64,000 bases of DNA from Bugula neritina (GCA_964035545.1 OZ037770.1:1969501-2033500); one strand, 5' to 3'. Shown: positions 1-12,165, counted from the first letter of the stretch. Notes: a model not told the origin generated them from the letters alone. Made by a program: numbers and translations.

Positions 1-724
1 TTTACCAAGTGTCGTACAAATTAGTAAACTTTTACAGTCAATATTTTAATTGCGAGTTTTTTAAGTAGTGCTATACTGATTTGTAAAGACTGTTATAGGA
101 AAAAAATTGAATAGCTGTATTTTACAACTTTATAGCTAAGTAATTTATGACTTTAGGCCACGTGGCTTTGTATCATAAACATCCAGTGGACGTTGGCAAC
201 TATAGCATGACTATCGGTTCCAAATTAAATATAGTTGAATGGAGGTCTTCGTTTAGCAGTTGTGCGTACATTTCAATTTTATGGCATATTGGACTCCTGT
301 GTGTGTGTGTGCGTGTGTGTGTGTATTACTTTATTTCTTGTATTCAATTTCTCTCTTTGCTTAGGCAGTGAGTGCTAAAAATTAGAAAACTGCAATTAGT
401 GTTTTGAGTCTAAATTAGGTTTACTAGTTCAAAGTTAAAATATCTTACATCCACCACCAATTTAGCTCCATTATTGTTAATGTAGGTAAACTAGAAGATT
501 TGAAACATATTAAAAGTACTTCCATTCAAATAACCATCTAAAGTTGTGTCTTTTATTTTATTTGGAGTCGAAAATTGTAATTTCAAATTACCACTTTGCT
601 CTTAACAGTTCTCTTTGTTTAGCTTTTGTTGTAAAATAAATGTTATATAGTATATGATATTGATATTAGCTAACTTATGTACCTTGCCTGGTTTCACAAC
701 TCATTATCGTATTCGTGTTCCCAG
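1..724. other. Non-coding, probable intron of plus-strand gene
   Basis: AT-rich sequence with no convincing exon. It ends in a plausible 3' splice site (pyrimidine-containing tract then CAG at 722-724) that leads into the exon at 725. It is probably intron of that gene, whose earlier exons would lie outside the window. Confidence 0.45.
297..326. repeat. (TG)n microsatellite
   Basis: Dinucleotide TG run of about 30 bp with one C interruption, inside presumed intron. Confidence 0.9.
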
Positions 725-919
725 GCAATAGCGAATGCTACTCAAGATGATCTTCGTCAGTCGCTCACCTACATGACTTGGGAGGAAATTGATTCCTTAC
801 AGGATGTGTGCCACACCCACTTAGTAGAAAGAGAGAAGACAACAGACGCTATTGTTTTACTCAAGCTTTGTGATGATAATCCAACACTTGCTTGTAAGAG
901 GCCCTGCATTCGTAAATAG
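725..919 (+). CDS. Terminal coding exon of an unidentified gene
   Basis: An acceptor (…TTCCCAG) opens this exon in phase 0. It encodes 64 residues ending at TAG 917-919. The peptide is mixed-charge and probably helical, with an acidic stretch TWEEIDSLQD, a basic-acidic VEREK stretch, a hydrophobic IVLLKL segment and a basic tail. I do not recognise the family. An AATAAA at 1271-1276 could be its polyadenylation signal. Composition is less AT-rich than the surroundings and there are no internal stops, which supports a real exon. The ATG at 677 is in frame but lies upstream of the splice site, so it is probably not the start. The rest of the protein is outside the window. Confidence 0.5.
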   Translation, partial: AIANATQDDLRQSLTYMTWEEIDSLQDVCHTHLVEREKTTDAIVLLKLCDDNPTLACKRPCIRK

Positions 920-2593
920 TTATTTGATTAACAGAAGCTATGAGACGCAAACTTCAAATTAACTTTTTTGTGACAAAAATGAACATATTTTTATAATTAT
1001 TGTATTTTTTTATCTCACACCACAAACTATTAAATTTATGATTTAGCGCTATAACCTTTTTATCTGGTATTGTGACATAGCTTGAAAAAGTTCTTTCTAC
1101 TTATTTTTCTCAGAAATAATTTCTGTCTATTGATAATTAGTATTACTTATGATGATCGATAATCAATTTTGTTTATCTCTAATCAGTGCATATGCACTTT
1201 GTTTAGTGCTTTCAGATGAGTGATTGTGAAATTCAGTACAGAGCTGTTTAAGTTTGATAATTTCTACATCAATAAATCGTGTAATATTCCATATATGCAG
1301 TGTAGCAGTTCTGATGGCTATGATATTTTAGCATGTGTCTTTTGACTAATCATAGGCATCTTCTTTCCACGCAGGCATGGTGTTCTCGAAAATTTTCATA
1401 ATCTTGCAAATACCTCTCTATATTTTCTAAACAAAGGTTTGCATTGTTGAATATTTATTTTAGTAATCTTGCAGTTATGTGCTCATTGGTATCTATTAAG
1501 GTTGAATGATTTACAAAAAGTCCAGCACCATTTTCTTGCCATTAAATTTAGACATGCTACATGAGTTATAGTAATTGTGAGCTAATTAGTCACAGGAGTG
1601 ATGTATAATATGGTTATATATAGCCAGGCAGACATTGATCATAAAGTGACAGAATCCAGCAGGTGCTTGTCTCAGATTAAATGTAGTTTTGTATGCAGCA
1701 CTTAAGTTAAAGTGTTCCGGGGACAATTGATATATAATTCAAACTGAATGACCTGTTTATACTTGATGGTAATAAGATATTAATAGCATTTAGAATGGAA
1801 TAGGGCTTTGAGCTCTATTGATTTTTTCCAGGTTAATTGATAAACTAAAAGAAATTTACAGCTAGATATGAATAATGCAATATTTATTTCAATGCATGCG
1901 ATTATGAAGCCTGTAAACATATTTCACAAGAAAGCATACAATTAAGCAATGCTGTAATTTATAAATAAAGCATAATAGCAAAGAAATTTACAAAAAAATT
2001 CAGCTATTGTTTCTTTGTTTAACTCAACAAGATGCAAGGTTTAGATTTGGATAGTGTAAATTACTATTTGCATTCTTGTACAATAGTTAGATTTTAAAAT
2101 AAGTATTAGGCCAACTTTTCACCAATTCAGTTTATTTGCAAACCATCAGCAACAGCGGGAAAAAAGCAGTAATAATAACGTATGTATAATTAGTAAAAGT
2201 ACAAATTATTTTTGAGTGTCAAAACTAACTTAATAAATGGTATGGTCCGAGGAGATCGTTGTTCAACACACAGTAAAAATAGATAGAATATACATGCCAC
2301 AAAAAATGTTACGATTGCCACCAACTTGAACTGCATGAGAGATAATTCCAGCTCAACTGTTGTCTTGTACAGTAATTGACAACAAGTTTGCTTGTGGTCA
2401 AATGCTGTACAAGATGACGCCTGAGCTAAAATTATCTCCAAAAGGCTTTGAATTGAATTGAATTGAAAACCATGATTGTTATATCGATTTTGCCATTTTG
2501 GTAATAATGTGATGTTAGTGGGAGGTACCAAAGCACCCATAAGTGTCAACATAGAAAAGGGGTGCACAATTACTCCAAGGTCATGCACTGATT
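920..2593. other. 3' UTR / intergenic
   Basis: AT-rich; AATAAA at 1271-1276 on the plus strand. No supported gene. The minus-strand reading frame at 2190-2597 directly below the transposase-like gene has a GTG rather than ATG start and is treated as non-coding. Confidence 0.5.
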
Positions 2594-5323
2594 TCACTCA
2601 AAATATGCATTTCTTAGAAGAAAAGAGGCTAAGAAATTATGCAGAGGAAACATAAAATCTTGTGGTTTTCCGACGTCTTCCCCAATCTCACAAATCACTG
2701 ACAAGTAGTTCACACAGTCCCCATTATCCCTGCGATCTACTACCCTGTGGTGAAAGGATTTGTTGTCATCACCATTTTCTTTCCAAATAAACTCTTTACC
2801 AAGGAGACTGTTTGGTGACTTTACAATACAGAAAGCAGTTTCAATGAGATCTGAAGATATTTTTGAATCGTGAAAAAGGATACCTGCGAAGAAATGGTCA
2901 GGATCTTGAATTAACTGTTTGATTGCAACACGTAGTGTATGTTCCTTTTGCTGCTTTTGCTGCTGTAGCTTATCTATCAATCTGTCACAGATTTGTTGCT
3001 GGACGCTTTTGCTCTCTATTCTAGACTTTTCCAAAATGCTTCTGGATTTACCAATTATGCCATAAATATTGGAATCATTGAGGTTCTCAATCCAATCAGA
3101 TGTTTTGTTAGTAGCATAACCTATTTTGGCAGCATTATGAGCATCAGTGGCAATATTAGATCTCCGAAAAAGTGAATCGGCATATCCCAACACACTTTCT
3201 GATACCATATTATCTACAGGAGCATTGGTACCGAGTACGACACGCTCAGGAGGCATATGATATAACTCTCCTCCTTGCAGATACTGAACTAATTGTCGCT
3301 CCATCACAGCTTGAAATGCTTTGGCTGTCAGTGTTACAAGCTCCAACTCTAAATCAGTTGGCGGGACTGTTCGAAGATGCTTTGCGACAGGATCATCTTT
3401 ACAGTCTCCAACATCAAAGCAGCTAAATCCTTCTTGCCATAACAAACTGGGCTTTTCCACCACTTGCAAAAGGGTCTTGTGGGCACTGTCTAGTGTTTTT
3501 GCACTATCCAAGTTTGACAATGAGGCTTTTTTATACAAACACTTCATCCATGGCCCAGATACACTTTTGCCAAACAAACCGCCAACACGCAATTCACTTT
3601 GCACTATGCTGAGTTGTAATAAAGAAAGTACATGTTTCGCAGTTGGTTTTTCACAGACATTGGTAAAATATTCCAGAAGTATTTCCAATAAATAGTAGAT
3701 GTTGCCACACAGAGAGAAAATAACGTGAAACCTGTTGCCCACATATCGCTCAAGTAAATTGATGTCGACTGCTTTACTAATCAAAAATGCTTTAAGCTGT
3801 TTTGGTTCACCAGAAGAAACTTTGTATTTCATTTTTGAGATGGCTTGGATCACTTTTATTAGTACAGATTCATTGCCTGGTAAATTGGAGGTAACTTTAT
3901 TTTCTAATTCAAACGCCTTTGTAAGTTTTCTGAACGCTATTGCTAAACTGTCCAAAGGATGAATATTGCAATTCAACTCAAGCAACTCGTGACCTACATA
4001 TTTTTCTAAATCTTTTACTACGCAGTGATTCACTGCTGCTCGATCGCTCATGGTTGAAGTAATTTTCATTTTGACTTCACTCAATATTTGAGATTGATCA
4101 AAATCTGGGTTAAGTGCGCAATAACAGCTGACCGCATTTTCCAGAGCACAGATTATGTGACTAACATAGTCTGTAGCCTTAGCTCCAGGCAAAGACACAA
4201 CATCAAGAACATAGTGACCTATATCTGTGTTTACGTGGACTTCATTTATGTGTTTTGTTTTCACAGTCGTGGCATCCCAAGCTATGTTCACAAATGATGA
4301 TTTAAGAATAGCTTCGATTGCTTGAGCAGTTGATAAAGTTCTCATTTCAGATATCATACTTTTCACTGCGTACGTGCTTGGTAAGCGCTCAAGCTCTACT
4401 TTGAATATCATACGTGATATATATCTTATGACATCTGAGATGTTGTTTGACGGTACATGCTTACGAGCGCAGTAGTACACAGCTCTACGAATGCTGGCCC
4501 GATACTTACTACCATTTTTTGTTTGACGATTCTGCGCTTTTTGGCTTTGAGTAACATTTATTCTTTTTTGAAAATTTTGGATTGCTACGACATTGCTGTT
4601 CATCTCTTTGGTAAGTTGAAGGAATCTTTTTGTGAGACTTGAAGCATCAACTTCAAATGCTGATCTGATGGTTTTTAAGTCCTGCTTCTCCCCTTGCAAT
4701 TTCTGGTCCTTATAATTTTGCAGACGAGTGTTGAGCCGCTTAAGCGTTATCAAACGCATTTTGTGTTGATCTGCAGTTTTTTTTCCTCTGTGCCATCTCC
4801 TCAAATATTTTCTTGCTACTTTAGAATGTTTCTCCAACTCTGACGTCAAAGCTTTTACACTTGACGCAAAGTTTCTATTTTCTTTTTTCAAAGCCCTAAT
4901 TTTGCTCATGTTATTTTTATAAAGCAGGTGTACAGATTGTTTTTGAGGTGCTAAAACAGCTGTCACTGAAGGCGTATTGCTCGCATCCTCCTTTTTCTCC
5001 GTCAATGAAGGTATTTCCGGAGACTCTCCCAAATCAATTCGCAGAACCTTTTGATCAAAAAAAGCCAAAAGTTTTTTTCTGTACTTCGAGTTTTTGGTCA
5101 GCCCACGAAACCTTTTTCTAATCTCATCAATTGATGCGCTGTCAAGTTGACTACTAAATTTTTCTGGAAGACAATTTAAAATCATAGACGCTCTATTTCC
5201 TCTGGCTGACTTAAACTGTCGATTTATTAATATTATGTGACCATTTTTTATGTATGGAGCTTTCTCCAAAGCACTTTCGGAGACATCAAAAGTCTTTAAT
5301 TTCTGCTCTACTTTCAAACTCAT
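2594..5323 (-). CDS. Coiled-coil plus transposase-like protein, copy 1
   Basis: Intact 909-residue ORF. Residues 1-110 form a basic, helical N-terminus; about 130-265 are coiled-coil, Lys/Glu/Gln-rich; about 280-760 form a globular region with transposase-like motifs: WDATT with Asp350, MSDRAAVN with Asp427, a Cys-x-Ile-His near 460, and a late MVSES-VLGYAD stretch that could supply the acidic third residue. This pattern resembles the RNase H-fold DDE transposases that occur as uncharacterised proteins in many invertebrates; I cannot name the superfamily. No terminal inverted repeats or target duplications were found. The ATG follows a spliced leader (acceptor at 5384-5385, donor at 7023-7024), so this looks like a structured gene or domesticated transposase. 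Paralogue at 9701-12106. Confidence 0.7.
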   Translation of the reverse strand: MSLKVEQKLKTFDVSESALEKAPYIKNGHIILINRQFKSARGNRASMILNCLPEKFSSQLDSASIDEIRKRFRGLTKNSKYRKKLLAFFDQKVLRIDLGESPEIPSLTEKKEDASNTPSVTAVLAPQKQSVHLLYKNNMSKIRALKKENRNFASSVKALTSELEKHSKVARKYLRRWHRGKKTADQHKMRLITLKRLNTRLQNYKDQKLQGEKQDLKTIRSAFEVDASSLTKRFLQLTKEMNSNVVAIQNFQKRINVTQSQKAQNRQTKNGSKYRASIRRAVYYCARKHVPSNNISDVIRYISRMIFKVELERLPSTYAVKSMISEMRTLSTAQAIEAILKSSFVNIAWDATTVKTKHINEVHVNTDIGHYVLDVVSLPGAKATDYVSHIICALENAVSCYCALNPDFDQSQILSEVKMKITSTMSDRAAVNHCVVKDLEKYVGHELLELNCNIHPLDSLAIAFRKLTKAFELENKVTSNLPGNESVLIKVIQAISKMKYKVSSGEPKQLKAFLISKAVDINLLERYVGNRFHVIFSLCGNIYYLLEILLEYFTNVCEKPTAKHVLSLLQLSIVQSELRVGGLFGKSVSGPWMKCLYKKASLSNLDSAKTLDSAHKTLLQVVEKPSLLWQEGFSCFDVGDCKDDPVAKHLRTVPPTDLELELVTLTAKAFQAVMERQLVQYLQGGELYHMPPERVVLGTNAPVDNMVSESVLGYADSLFRRSNIATDAHNAAKIGYATNKTSDWIENLNDSNIYGIIGKSRSILEKSRIESKSVQQQICDRLIDKLQQQKQQKEHTLRVAIKQLIQDPDHFFAGILFHDSKISSDLIETAFCIVKSPNSLLGKEFIWKENGDDNKSFHHRVVDRRDNGDCVNYLSVICEIGEDVGKPQDFMFPLHNFLASFLLRNAYFE

Positions 5324-5383
5324 TTTGTCACTGAAGATTGACCACCTTCAATAAAAGTTTGCACTTGGATGATATCCTTTCAA

Positions 5384-7024
5384 CTGAAATGAGAAATATG
5401 TTATAGTAGCATGTTGTTTAGTCTCCACAGAATTTACAGTTAGCAACGACCTGCTTATTATTACAAATTATAAACTTGTAATAAAGAACCAGCTAGGTTC
5501 ACTATAACTCTTCAACGCTGTTTTTAACTGTGAAGCAATCACAGCTAGGATTTGTTATCTCTATTATAAATGCAGTGCAAAAAAATTGTATTCAAATATT
5601 TTAGTGAAAATCCTATAGCCTGTATGTTTTTGTGACTGTAATTAAATGCCAAAAAGTATCAAAAGACTAGTTGTCCTGTAATTAGGTATACAAGCAATGT
5701 GAAGAGGTAATTTTACATTTATATGCATAATTTTGAGTTCCTCGAAAATAGATTAAAATTTTTAGGGATTGCCTATTGACTAAACCAAATACATATGATC
5801 CCAGAGGTAAATGCATGATAACTGAGATATTGAAACTTAGTACATATACATGCGTGAAGGCTCGCACAGACACACATGCACGCACGCATGCACACAATGT
5901 AATTTATAGCATGTCATTCATGAATTTTTTTTACTGTCAAAATTATAATTTGTTGGTAAACATAAAGTAGGAGCACAATTCTGCTGTGGGCTAAGATAGA
6001 CAATTACCCTAGCTGTGAATGGACTGAATAGCAAAATTCCACACTGCTAATTAATGCAACAATTTGAAGCATGCATAACTTTGTCTAGCACAGTTCATAC
6101 AGCAGATAATGATGATATAAATTGTACTGATTGAGTTCCTACCATCACCACAAGTGACTTCTTATTTCAGTGATTAAATTATTATTATTACTTAATGACT
6201 AATTTATAAATAATAAATACATAACTGGTTTATATACTACTATTTTAGCAAATGATGTATTAATACATTTTGTGTCCGCCATCAACTAACTGACCAACGT
6301 CTGAGTGATCAAGATTTGAGGTAAACATATGGCACAGGTTAAATGGCATGTCAAAAATGGCACAAGTAATAATAGTATAAATAGAAAAGTAGGTAACAAA
6401 GGCTCAGTAATGTTAAATTTTGTCAAACACAAACTCCAACTCTTAAACCTCTAACCCAAACCCCCAAACGCCCACTCAAACCCCAATATTGAAAATCAAA
6501 ATGTGCTATTACTACATATTTTTCCGTTTGTTCTATTGGTATTATAGTATTATAATTAGTAACGCATGTGCCATTATTACCTATGTCATTTTTACCTGTC
6601 CGATTTTTACTTATAATCAGAATACTATAACAAGAATAATGATTGCAATCTATGACATATCTGGATGTATACAGTATCATAACCAACTATAACTTATAAT
6701 TGGTTATGATACTGTATACATCCAGAGATGATACATCAACAATTTTACAGTACTTATAATATAAGTACTGTACAATTTTTACAATTTTATTACTATACTA
6801 ACACTACTAATAATTCAACTGTGGCTTTAAAATTTAAATCAAAAGTTATACAAGTATATAATTTTACAACACATATATATTGTTATTTCTTTAGTATTAT
6901 AATCATTATGAATATACGAGCTTGTCATCTAAAATTTGAAATATTTGAAATAAAGATTATTTTCAATTATCAGAACAATTAGCAATTAAATTACGACTTA
7001 GTTATTCATCAACATTGTACTAAC
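5384..7024 (-). other. Leader intron of copy 1
   Basis: On the minus strand the donor is CAG|GTTAGTAC (junction at 7024/7025) and the acceptor is a pyrimidine-rich TTTCTCATTTCAG (ending at 5384), 60 nt upstream of the ATG. The same donor and acceptor occur in copy 2, and AT-rich intron sequence near the donor also aligns between copies, so the leader intron predates the duplication. Confidence 0.55.
6660..6726. repeat. Perfect 27-bp inverted repeat
   Basis: Arms at 6660-6686 and 6700-6726 are exact reverse complements (both contain ATGATACTGTATACATCC or its complement) around a 13-nt loop. A second small palindrome (12-bp arms around AGTACTTAT) follows at about 6748-6773. Neither is present at the matching place in copy 2's leader intron. 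Confidence 0.9.
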
Positions 7025-9389
7025 CTGTAAGAAAACTGCTTCAATGAATAAAATTATTAGGACAATATGATGTACTGCATGAAAAGTTAGATTATCAATG
7101 CCGAATAAATGCAGAAGTTAAAAGTGAGCAGCAGATAGTCTACATTAAAGACATCTGCGGTCAATATGAGCTCAATAACTATCCAGCTGTGTACCAACCT
7201 TAGAATATTGTTCGAAACCTCGTACATAAACTCGAGGAGACAACCCTCATTCAGGCAAATCCTTGTATTCAATGTCATACACAACTCACTTTAATATTTG
7301 TTCACACACCTACCCACCTCTTTTTATTTTACAATTTATGACAAACCTTTGAGCTGAGATGCAATCAGAGCATGATTTTATATTTGAATAAACAAAGCAA
7401 AATTATAAGCTAAAGTAGGGAGTTATAACATGTATGGTCATAACTCCAATATCCTGTTTTGCTCTGCACTATTTGTTGCTCTCTGAGTATAACACACTAT
7501 TTTAAAAGTGGCATCCACTGAAAAAGCACCAATTATTGTGGTTTTTTATCTTTAAAAAAGTTATTGAAACAAGACCTCAAAACCAAAAATAGTTAGTACT
7601 ATAGCTGGTATGAATTAAAATTGGATTTTTGATTTGCATGTTTGAGTTTAGATTATCTCGTAGATGACACTTCATTTCGAGTTATGATAGCATTTTTTGA
7701 TGTTTATCAGCAAAATCTGTTTTCAGACTTATGAGGGTCAAATAAATAATTTCAGCCATATGTTAATCTTACTTTAGGCATGTCACATGCAACACTTGAA
7801 TTAATGAGACCAATTCACATATGTCTACTCATTTAAGTCTCAGGCTACTTAAGAGAAGTATTGTTCACACCTGTTTTACAAGACAAAGACTGCAATCAAC
7901 AAGTTAATAGATATTTCAATTTTTCATAAGTACGTTGTCAATTTATACTTGATGATGTGCCTGGTTGAGGTGATAAATTGCACTATGTTACTGTTATTAT
8001 TCTGGCTCTTTCTTTGTGTGAGAAGTTTGTATTGATCAAACAGTTTAACAGTTTAGCTTATAAACACTGTACAACCCTGAGAATGCAGTTGAAGTAAAAA
8101 GTTGCATTTAGCAGTGAAAGCAAATTGCTGGGAATTTGGTTTATCAAAATATCCAATGAGCTGCAGCAGTAGCAAGTGTTTAATAGTGTCAAAGTTCCAT
8201 TTATAGAAGAGCAGTATATAATAATTTGAAAATGTGCAAATTTATGGCTCCATTAACTCATGACTCACGCAATCTCATAAGAATTTCATATTGTGCAATG
8301 TATAGCAATCAATGAGGAGATATAGGTACAGCAATGGAGAAACTGAGAAGAGCCTGCACGTTCTAGATTAGAGATGTAGCAAAAGAAGCTATATGCACGC
8401 GCAAAAAAATTAACTCGTGCCCCAAACCAAAATCTATAAAGAAATTTATTGATCTTTGGCTACCTTACTTTTTCCACTACTGCACTTATATAAACTGTCA
8501 CATAGTGCAGTTAAAACAATTAGAATATGAATTTAACATACATGTTATAGGTTACAGTTAGTCTTTTCAAAGTACTAACTGTTATTATCAAACCTAATGA
8601 CATGCCAGTTTTTGATGAAAAATTGTAATAGTCAAGTGATTATTGAATATTTAAAATGTTAATGATATATTATGTATTATTTATATTAAAATGAAAGACA
8701 GTATTGAAGTATGCTGTTATATAGACATAAGACATCCGATATTTATTAGCGATTATTAACTTCACTACAAATAATATTTCACAAAAGCTAATTGTCACGC
8801 GTAAACAGCAATAAATTTTAAAGCCCCAAGAAAAATGAATAATCGTTATTAGATAAAACAGGTATAAGTTCTGATTTAATTATTACACACTTGAAATATT
8901 ATATAGATGCATGTGATAAAGTATAAACTACTGACAACACATGCCAAATGAGTTGTATTATACATGCTAGAAAGTATACGCTTGACGAAATATAACGCAC
9001 TCTTGAGTACAGTTGTGATACACACTATACAAAGTTTATACTTGGCTCTAAGTATAGCTTAAAAGTTATAATATGCTAATATACCAAGTGAAAAAATACT
9101 CCTAAGTGAAAACATATCAACAGGAAAAAAAGTATGGGAGTTAGGATTAAACACACAAAAGCACCGTAGACAACATTGAGGCGGTATATAAGAGATTGGT
9201 GCCCTGTTATTAAGGTTTCTCTAAATAAAAATGAATACATAATATCCTTTAGAAATTATGAGTCTTTGAATTATAGACAACAGATGAAATTCAAACTCAA
9301 TGTTTGACAACTAAAACCTGTTAGTTCGAGAAAAGGCTAAGAAAGGCCACTTTCGTCAATATTATAGACACCTGTCAGTCAAACCACGA
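7025..9389. other. Non-coding between paralogues
   Basis: AT-rich, no ORF with coding character and no recognisable repeat family. It includes the untranslated first exon of copy 1 (right of 7025; its start is not identifiable) and whatever promoter that gene has. Confidence 0.5.
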
Positions 9390-9700
9390 TTCTTCTAACA
9401 AAAAGAGACACTACAAAAGTTAGTGAAATAAAAGTAAAATCTTGAGCTTCAGGAACATCCATTCTAATCTAAAAAAGCAGAAACATGTACTTTACTAGGT
9501 TCATAATTCCATGGGGAGAAAACTTATTGTCGTTTTACTTTCAAGAAATATTATTTACCTAAAAGACGGTTAGGTGACCCGACAATACAGGAAGCAGTCT
9601 CAAGGATGTCTGGAGATAATTCCGAATTCTGAGCATTAATAATATCAGCAGATGATAAATCAGGTTTTCGAGTCGGAGGTTCAACTGAAGATATTATATG
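9390..9700 (-). pseudogene. Decayed 3' part of copy 2
   Basis: On the minus strand this stretch still aligns with codons for the C-terminus of copy 1 (for example TAATAATTCC-like remnants and the tract equivalent to CAGTTTCAATGAGATCTGA), but it contains stops and deletions and lies beyond copy 2's stop. Copy 2 has therefore lost roughly the last hundred residues that copy 1 retains. Confidence 0.55.
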
Positions 9701-12106
9701 CTATGGCTGCTTCTGCAATTTATCCAACAGTCGGCTACATATCTGTTGCTGAACATCATGGCTATAACTCTTAGATGATTCTAAAACACTTTTAGACTTT
9801 TTAATTACGCTATAGATACTTGAGTCTGAAAGGTTCTCAACCCAATCAAATGTTTTGTTAGTAGTATAACCTATTTTAGCAGCATTGTATGCGTCAGTAG
9901 CAACATTGCTTCTTCTAAATAGAAAATCGGCATATCCCAACACACTTTCTGATACCATATCATCTACAGGAGCATTGGTACCGAGTACGACACGCTCAGG
10001 AGGCATATGATATAAATCTCCTCCTTGCAGATACTGAACTAATTGTCGCTCCATCACAGCTTGAAATGCTTTGGCTGTCCTTGTTACTAGCTGCAACTCT
10101 AAATCAGTTGGAGGAAATGCTTGGAGATGCTTTGCGACTGGATCATCTGAGCATCCGTCAACCTCAAAACTAGTAAAACCTTCTTGCCATAACAAACTGG
10201 GCTTTTCCACCACTTGCAAAAGGGTCTTGTGGGCATTGTCTAGTATTTTTGCACTATCCAAGTTTGACAATGAGGCTTTCTTGTACAAACACTTCATCCA
10301 TGGTCTAGATACACTTTTACCAAACAAGCCGCCAACACGCAATTCACTTTGCACTACACCAAGTTGAAGAGAAGACAGCACTATTTTTGCAGCTGGTTTT
10401 TTACAGACATTGGTAAAGTACTCCAGAAGTACTTCCAGTAAATAGTAGATGTTGCCACACAGAGAGAATATAACGTGAAACCTGTTGCCCACATATCGCT
10501 CAAGTAAATTGGTGTCGACACCTTTACTAAGTAAAAATGCTTTCAGTTGTTTTGGTTCACCAGAAGAAACTTTGTATTTCATTTTTGAGATAGCTTGGAT
10601 AACTTTGATCAGGACTGATTCATTGCCTGGTAAATTAGAGGTCACTTGGTTTTCTAATTCGAAAATCTTTGTTAGTTTTCTGAAAGCTATTGCTAAACTG
10701 TCTAAAGGATGAATATTGCAATTCAATTCGAGTAACTCGTGACCTACATATTTCTCTAATTCCTTTACTACGCAGTGATTAACTGCTGCCCGATCACTCA
10801 TAGTTGAAGTAATTTTTGCTTGAACCTCACTCAAAGTTTGATATGGATCATAACCTGGGTTCAATGTACAATAACAGATAACGGCATTTTCCAGAGCACA
10901 GGTTATGTGACTAACATAGTCCGTAGCTTTAGCTCCAGGCAAAGACACAACATCAAGAACATAGTGACCTATATCTGTGTTTACGTGGACTTCATTTATG
11001 TGTTTTGTTTTCACAGTCGTGGCATCCCAAGCAATGTTCACAAATGATGCTTTAAGAATAGCTTCAACAGCTTGGGCAGTTGATAAAGTTCTCATTTCAG
11101 ATATCATACTTTTCACTGCATACGTGCTTGGTAAGCGCTCAAGCTCTACTTTGAATATTATTTGTGAGATATATCTTATTACATCTGAAATGTTGTTTGA
11201 AGGTACATGCTTGTGAGCGCAGTAGTAAACGACTTTACGTATGTCTGCCTGATATTTGCCGCCATCTTTTGTTCGAGGTTTCTGGCTCTTTTGGTTCCGA
11301 ACTAACTTTATTATGTTTTGAAAATTTTGAATTTTTGCACTGTTGGCATTTAGTTCTTCTCTGAGTTGAAGAGATACTTTGCTAAGATCCAAAACTTGAT
11401 TTTCATATGTTTCTGTGATTGCTTTTAAATCTTCAGCACGCTCCTCGATCTTTCGATTTTTATAATTTTTCAGACGAGTGTTGAGACTTTTAAGCTTTAT
11501 CAAATGCAGTCTATGTTGTTCCTCGCGAATTTTTTTTCTACACCATCTTTTTCTATGCTTTTCTACAATTTTATATCTTTTTTGTAGTTTTAATGTCATC
11601 ATTTTTAAGTGCAACTCAAGTTTCACATTTTCATTTTTCAATTTACTAGATTGTTTCGAGTTATTGTCACAAAGCAGATGCAGTGAAAATATTTTTCTTA
11701 GTTTAACTTCATTCGAAGAAGGTTTTTCTGGTGAATTGACATCTTCAACTAAAAGCCGATTTTCTGTTTGCTTTTCTAGGTGAGTCACTAATGGTGAATC
11801 TAGAGACTCTTCTGAACTAATGCTAATTAGTTTCTGATCTAAATAAGTTAAAAGCTTTGTTCTACCATTTCGATTTTTGTTAAGTTTGTCAAAGGTTCTC
11901 TTGATCTCATCAATAGATGTACTGTCGATTTGGCTACTAAATTTTTCTGGAAGATAATTCATGATCAAAGTTATTTTATTTCTTTGAGAGGAAGGAAACT
12001 GGCGATTTATTAATATTATGTGACCATATTTTATACATGTAGCTTCCTCCAATGCTGCCCGGGAGACATTGAAAGTATTTAACTTCTGTTTCAGTTCCAA
12101 ACTCAT
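9701..12106 (-). CDS. Coiled-coil plus transposase-like protein, copy 2 (C-truncated)
   Basis: 801-residue ORF paralogous to 2594-5323 with the same architecture: N-terminal basic segment, long coiled coil (about 140-280), then the WDATT / MSDRAAVN / CNIHPLDSLA core and the MVSESVLGYAD stretch. It stops soon after a Gln-rich LLDKLQKQP. Copy 1 continues about 125 residues further, so copy 2 is truncated at its 3' end. The core is almost identical to copy 1 in DNA, whereas the coiled-coil half differs widely. The ORF is preceded by a spliced leader (acceptor ending at 12166, donor at 13480-13481). It may still be expressed, but the lost C-terminus makes function uncertain. Confidence 0.65.
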   Translation of the reverse strand: MSLELKQKLNTFNVSRAALEEATCIKYGHIILINRQFPSSQRNKITLIMNYLPEKFSSQIDSTSIDEIKRTFDKLNKNRNGRTKLLTYLDQKLISISSEESLDSPLVTHLEKQTENRLLVEDVNSPEKPSSNEVKLRKIFSLHLLCDNNSKQSSKLKNENVKLELHLKMMTLKLQKRYKIVEKHRKRWCRKKIREEQHRLHLIKLKSLNTRLKNYKNRKIEERAEDLKAITETYENQVLDLSKVSLQLREELNANSAKIQNFQNIIKLVRNQKSQKPRTKDGGKYQADIRKVVYYCAHKHVPSNNISDVIRYISQIIFKVELERLPSTYAVKSMISEMRTLSTAQAVEAILKASFVNIAWDATTVKTKHINEVHVNTDIGHYVLDVVSLPGAKATDYVSHITCALENAVICYCTLNPGYDPYQTLSEVQAKITSTMSDRAAVNHCVVKELEKYVGHELLELNCNIHPLDSLAIAFRKLTKIFELENQVTSNLPGNESVLIKVIQAISKMKYKVSSGEPKQLKAFLLSKGVDTNLLERYVGNRFHVIFSLCGNIYYLLEVLLEYFTNVCKKPAAKIVLSSLQLGVVQSELRVGGLFGKSVSRPWMKCLYKKASLSNLDSAKILDNAHKTLLQVVEKPSLLWQEGFTSFEVDGCSDDPVAKHLQAFPPTDLELQLVTRTAKAFQAVMERQLVQYLQGGDLYHMPPERVVLGTNAPVDDMVSESVLGYADFLFRRSNVATDAYNAAKIGYTTNKTFDWVENLSDSSIYSVIKKSKSVLESSKSYSHDVQQQICSRLLDKLQKQP

Positions 12107-12165
12107 TTCATCCCATCAGATTGATCACTTTCAATAAAGGTTTTTACTCAGATCTTATTTTTCAA

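Noticed and set aside
2190-2597. 135-residue frame overlapping the stop of the transposase-like gene, with a hydrophobic segment
   Set aside because: It begins with GTG, overlaps as bacterial genes do, and the context is eukaryotic; no conservation in copy 2.
3172-4642. Plus-strand frames inside the transposase-like gene (and 10071-11783 in copy 2)
   Set aside because: Antisense shadows; their apparent conservation follows from the conserved minus-strand gene.
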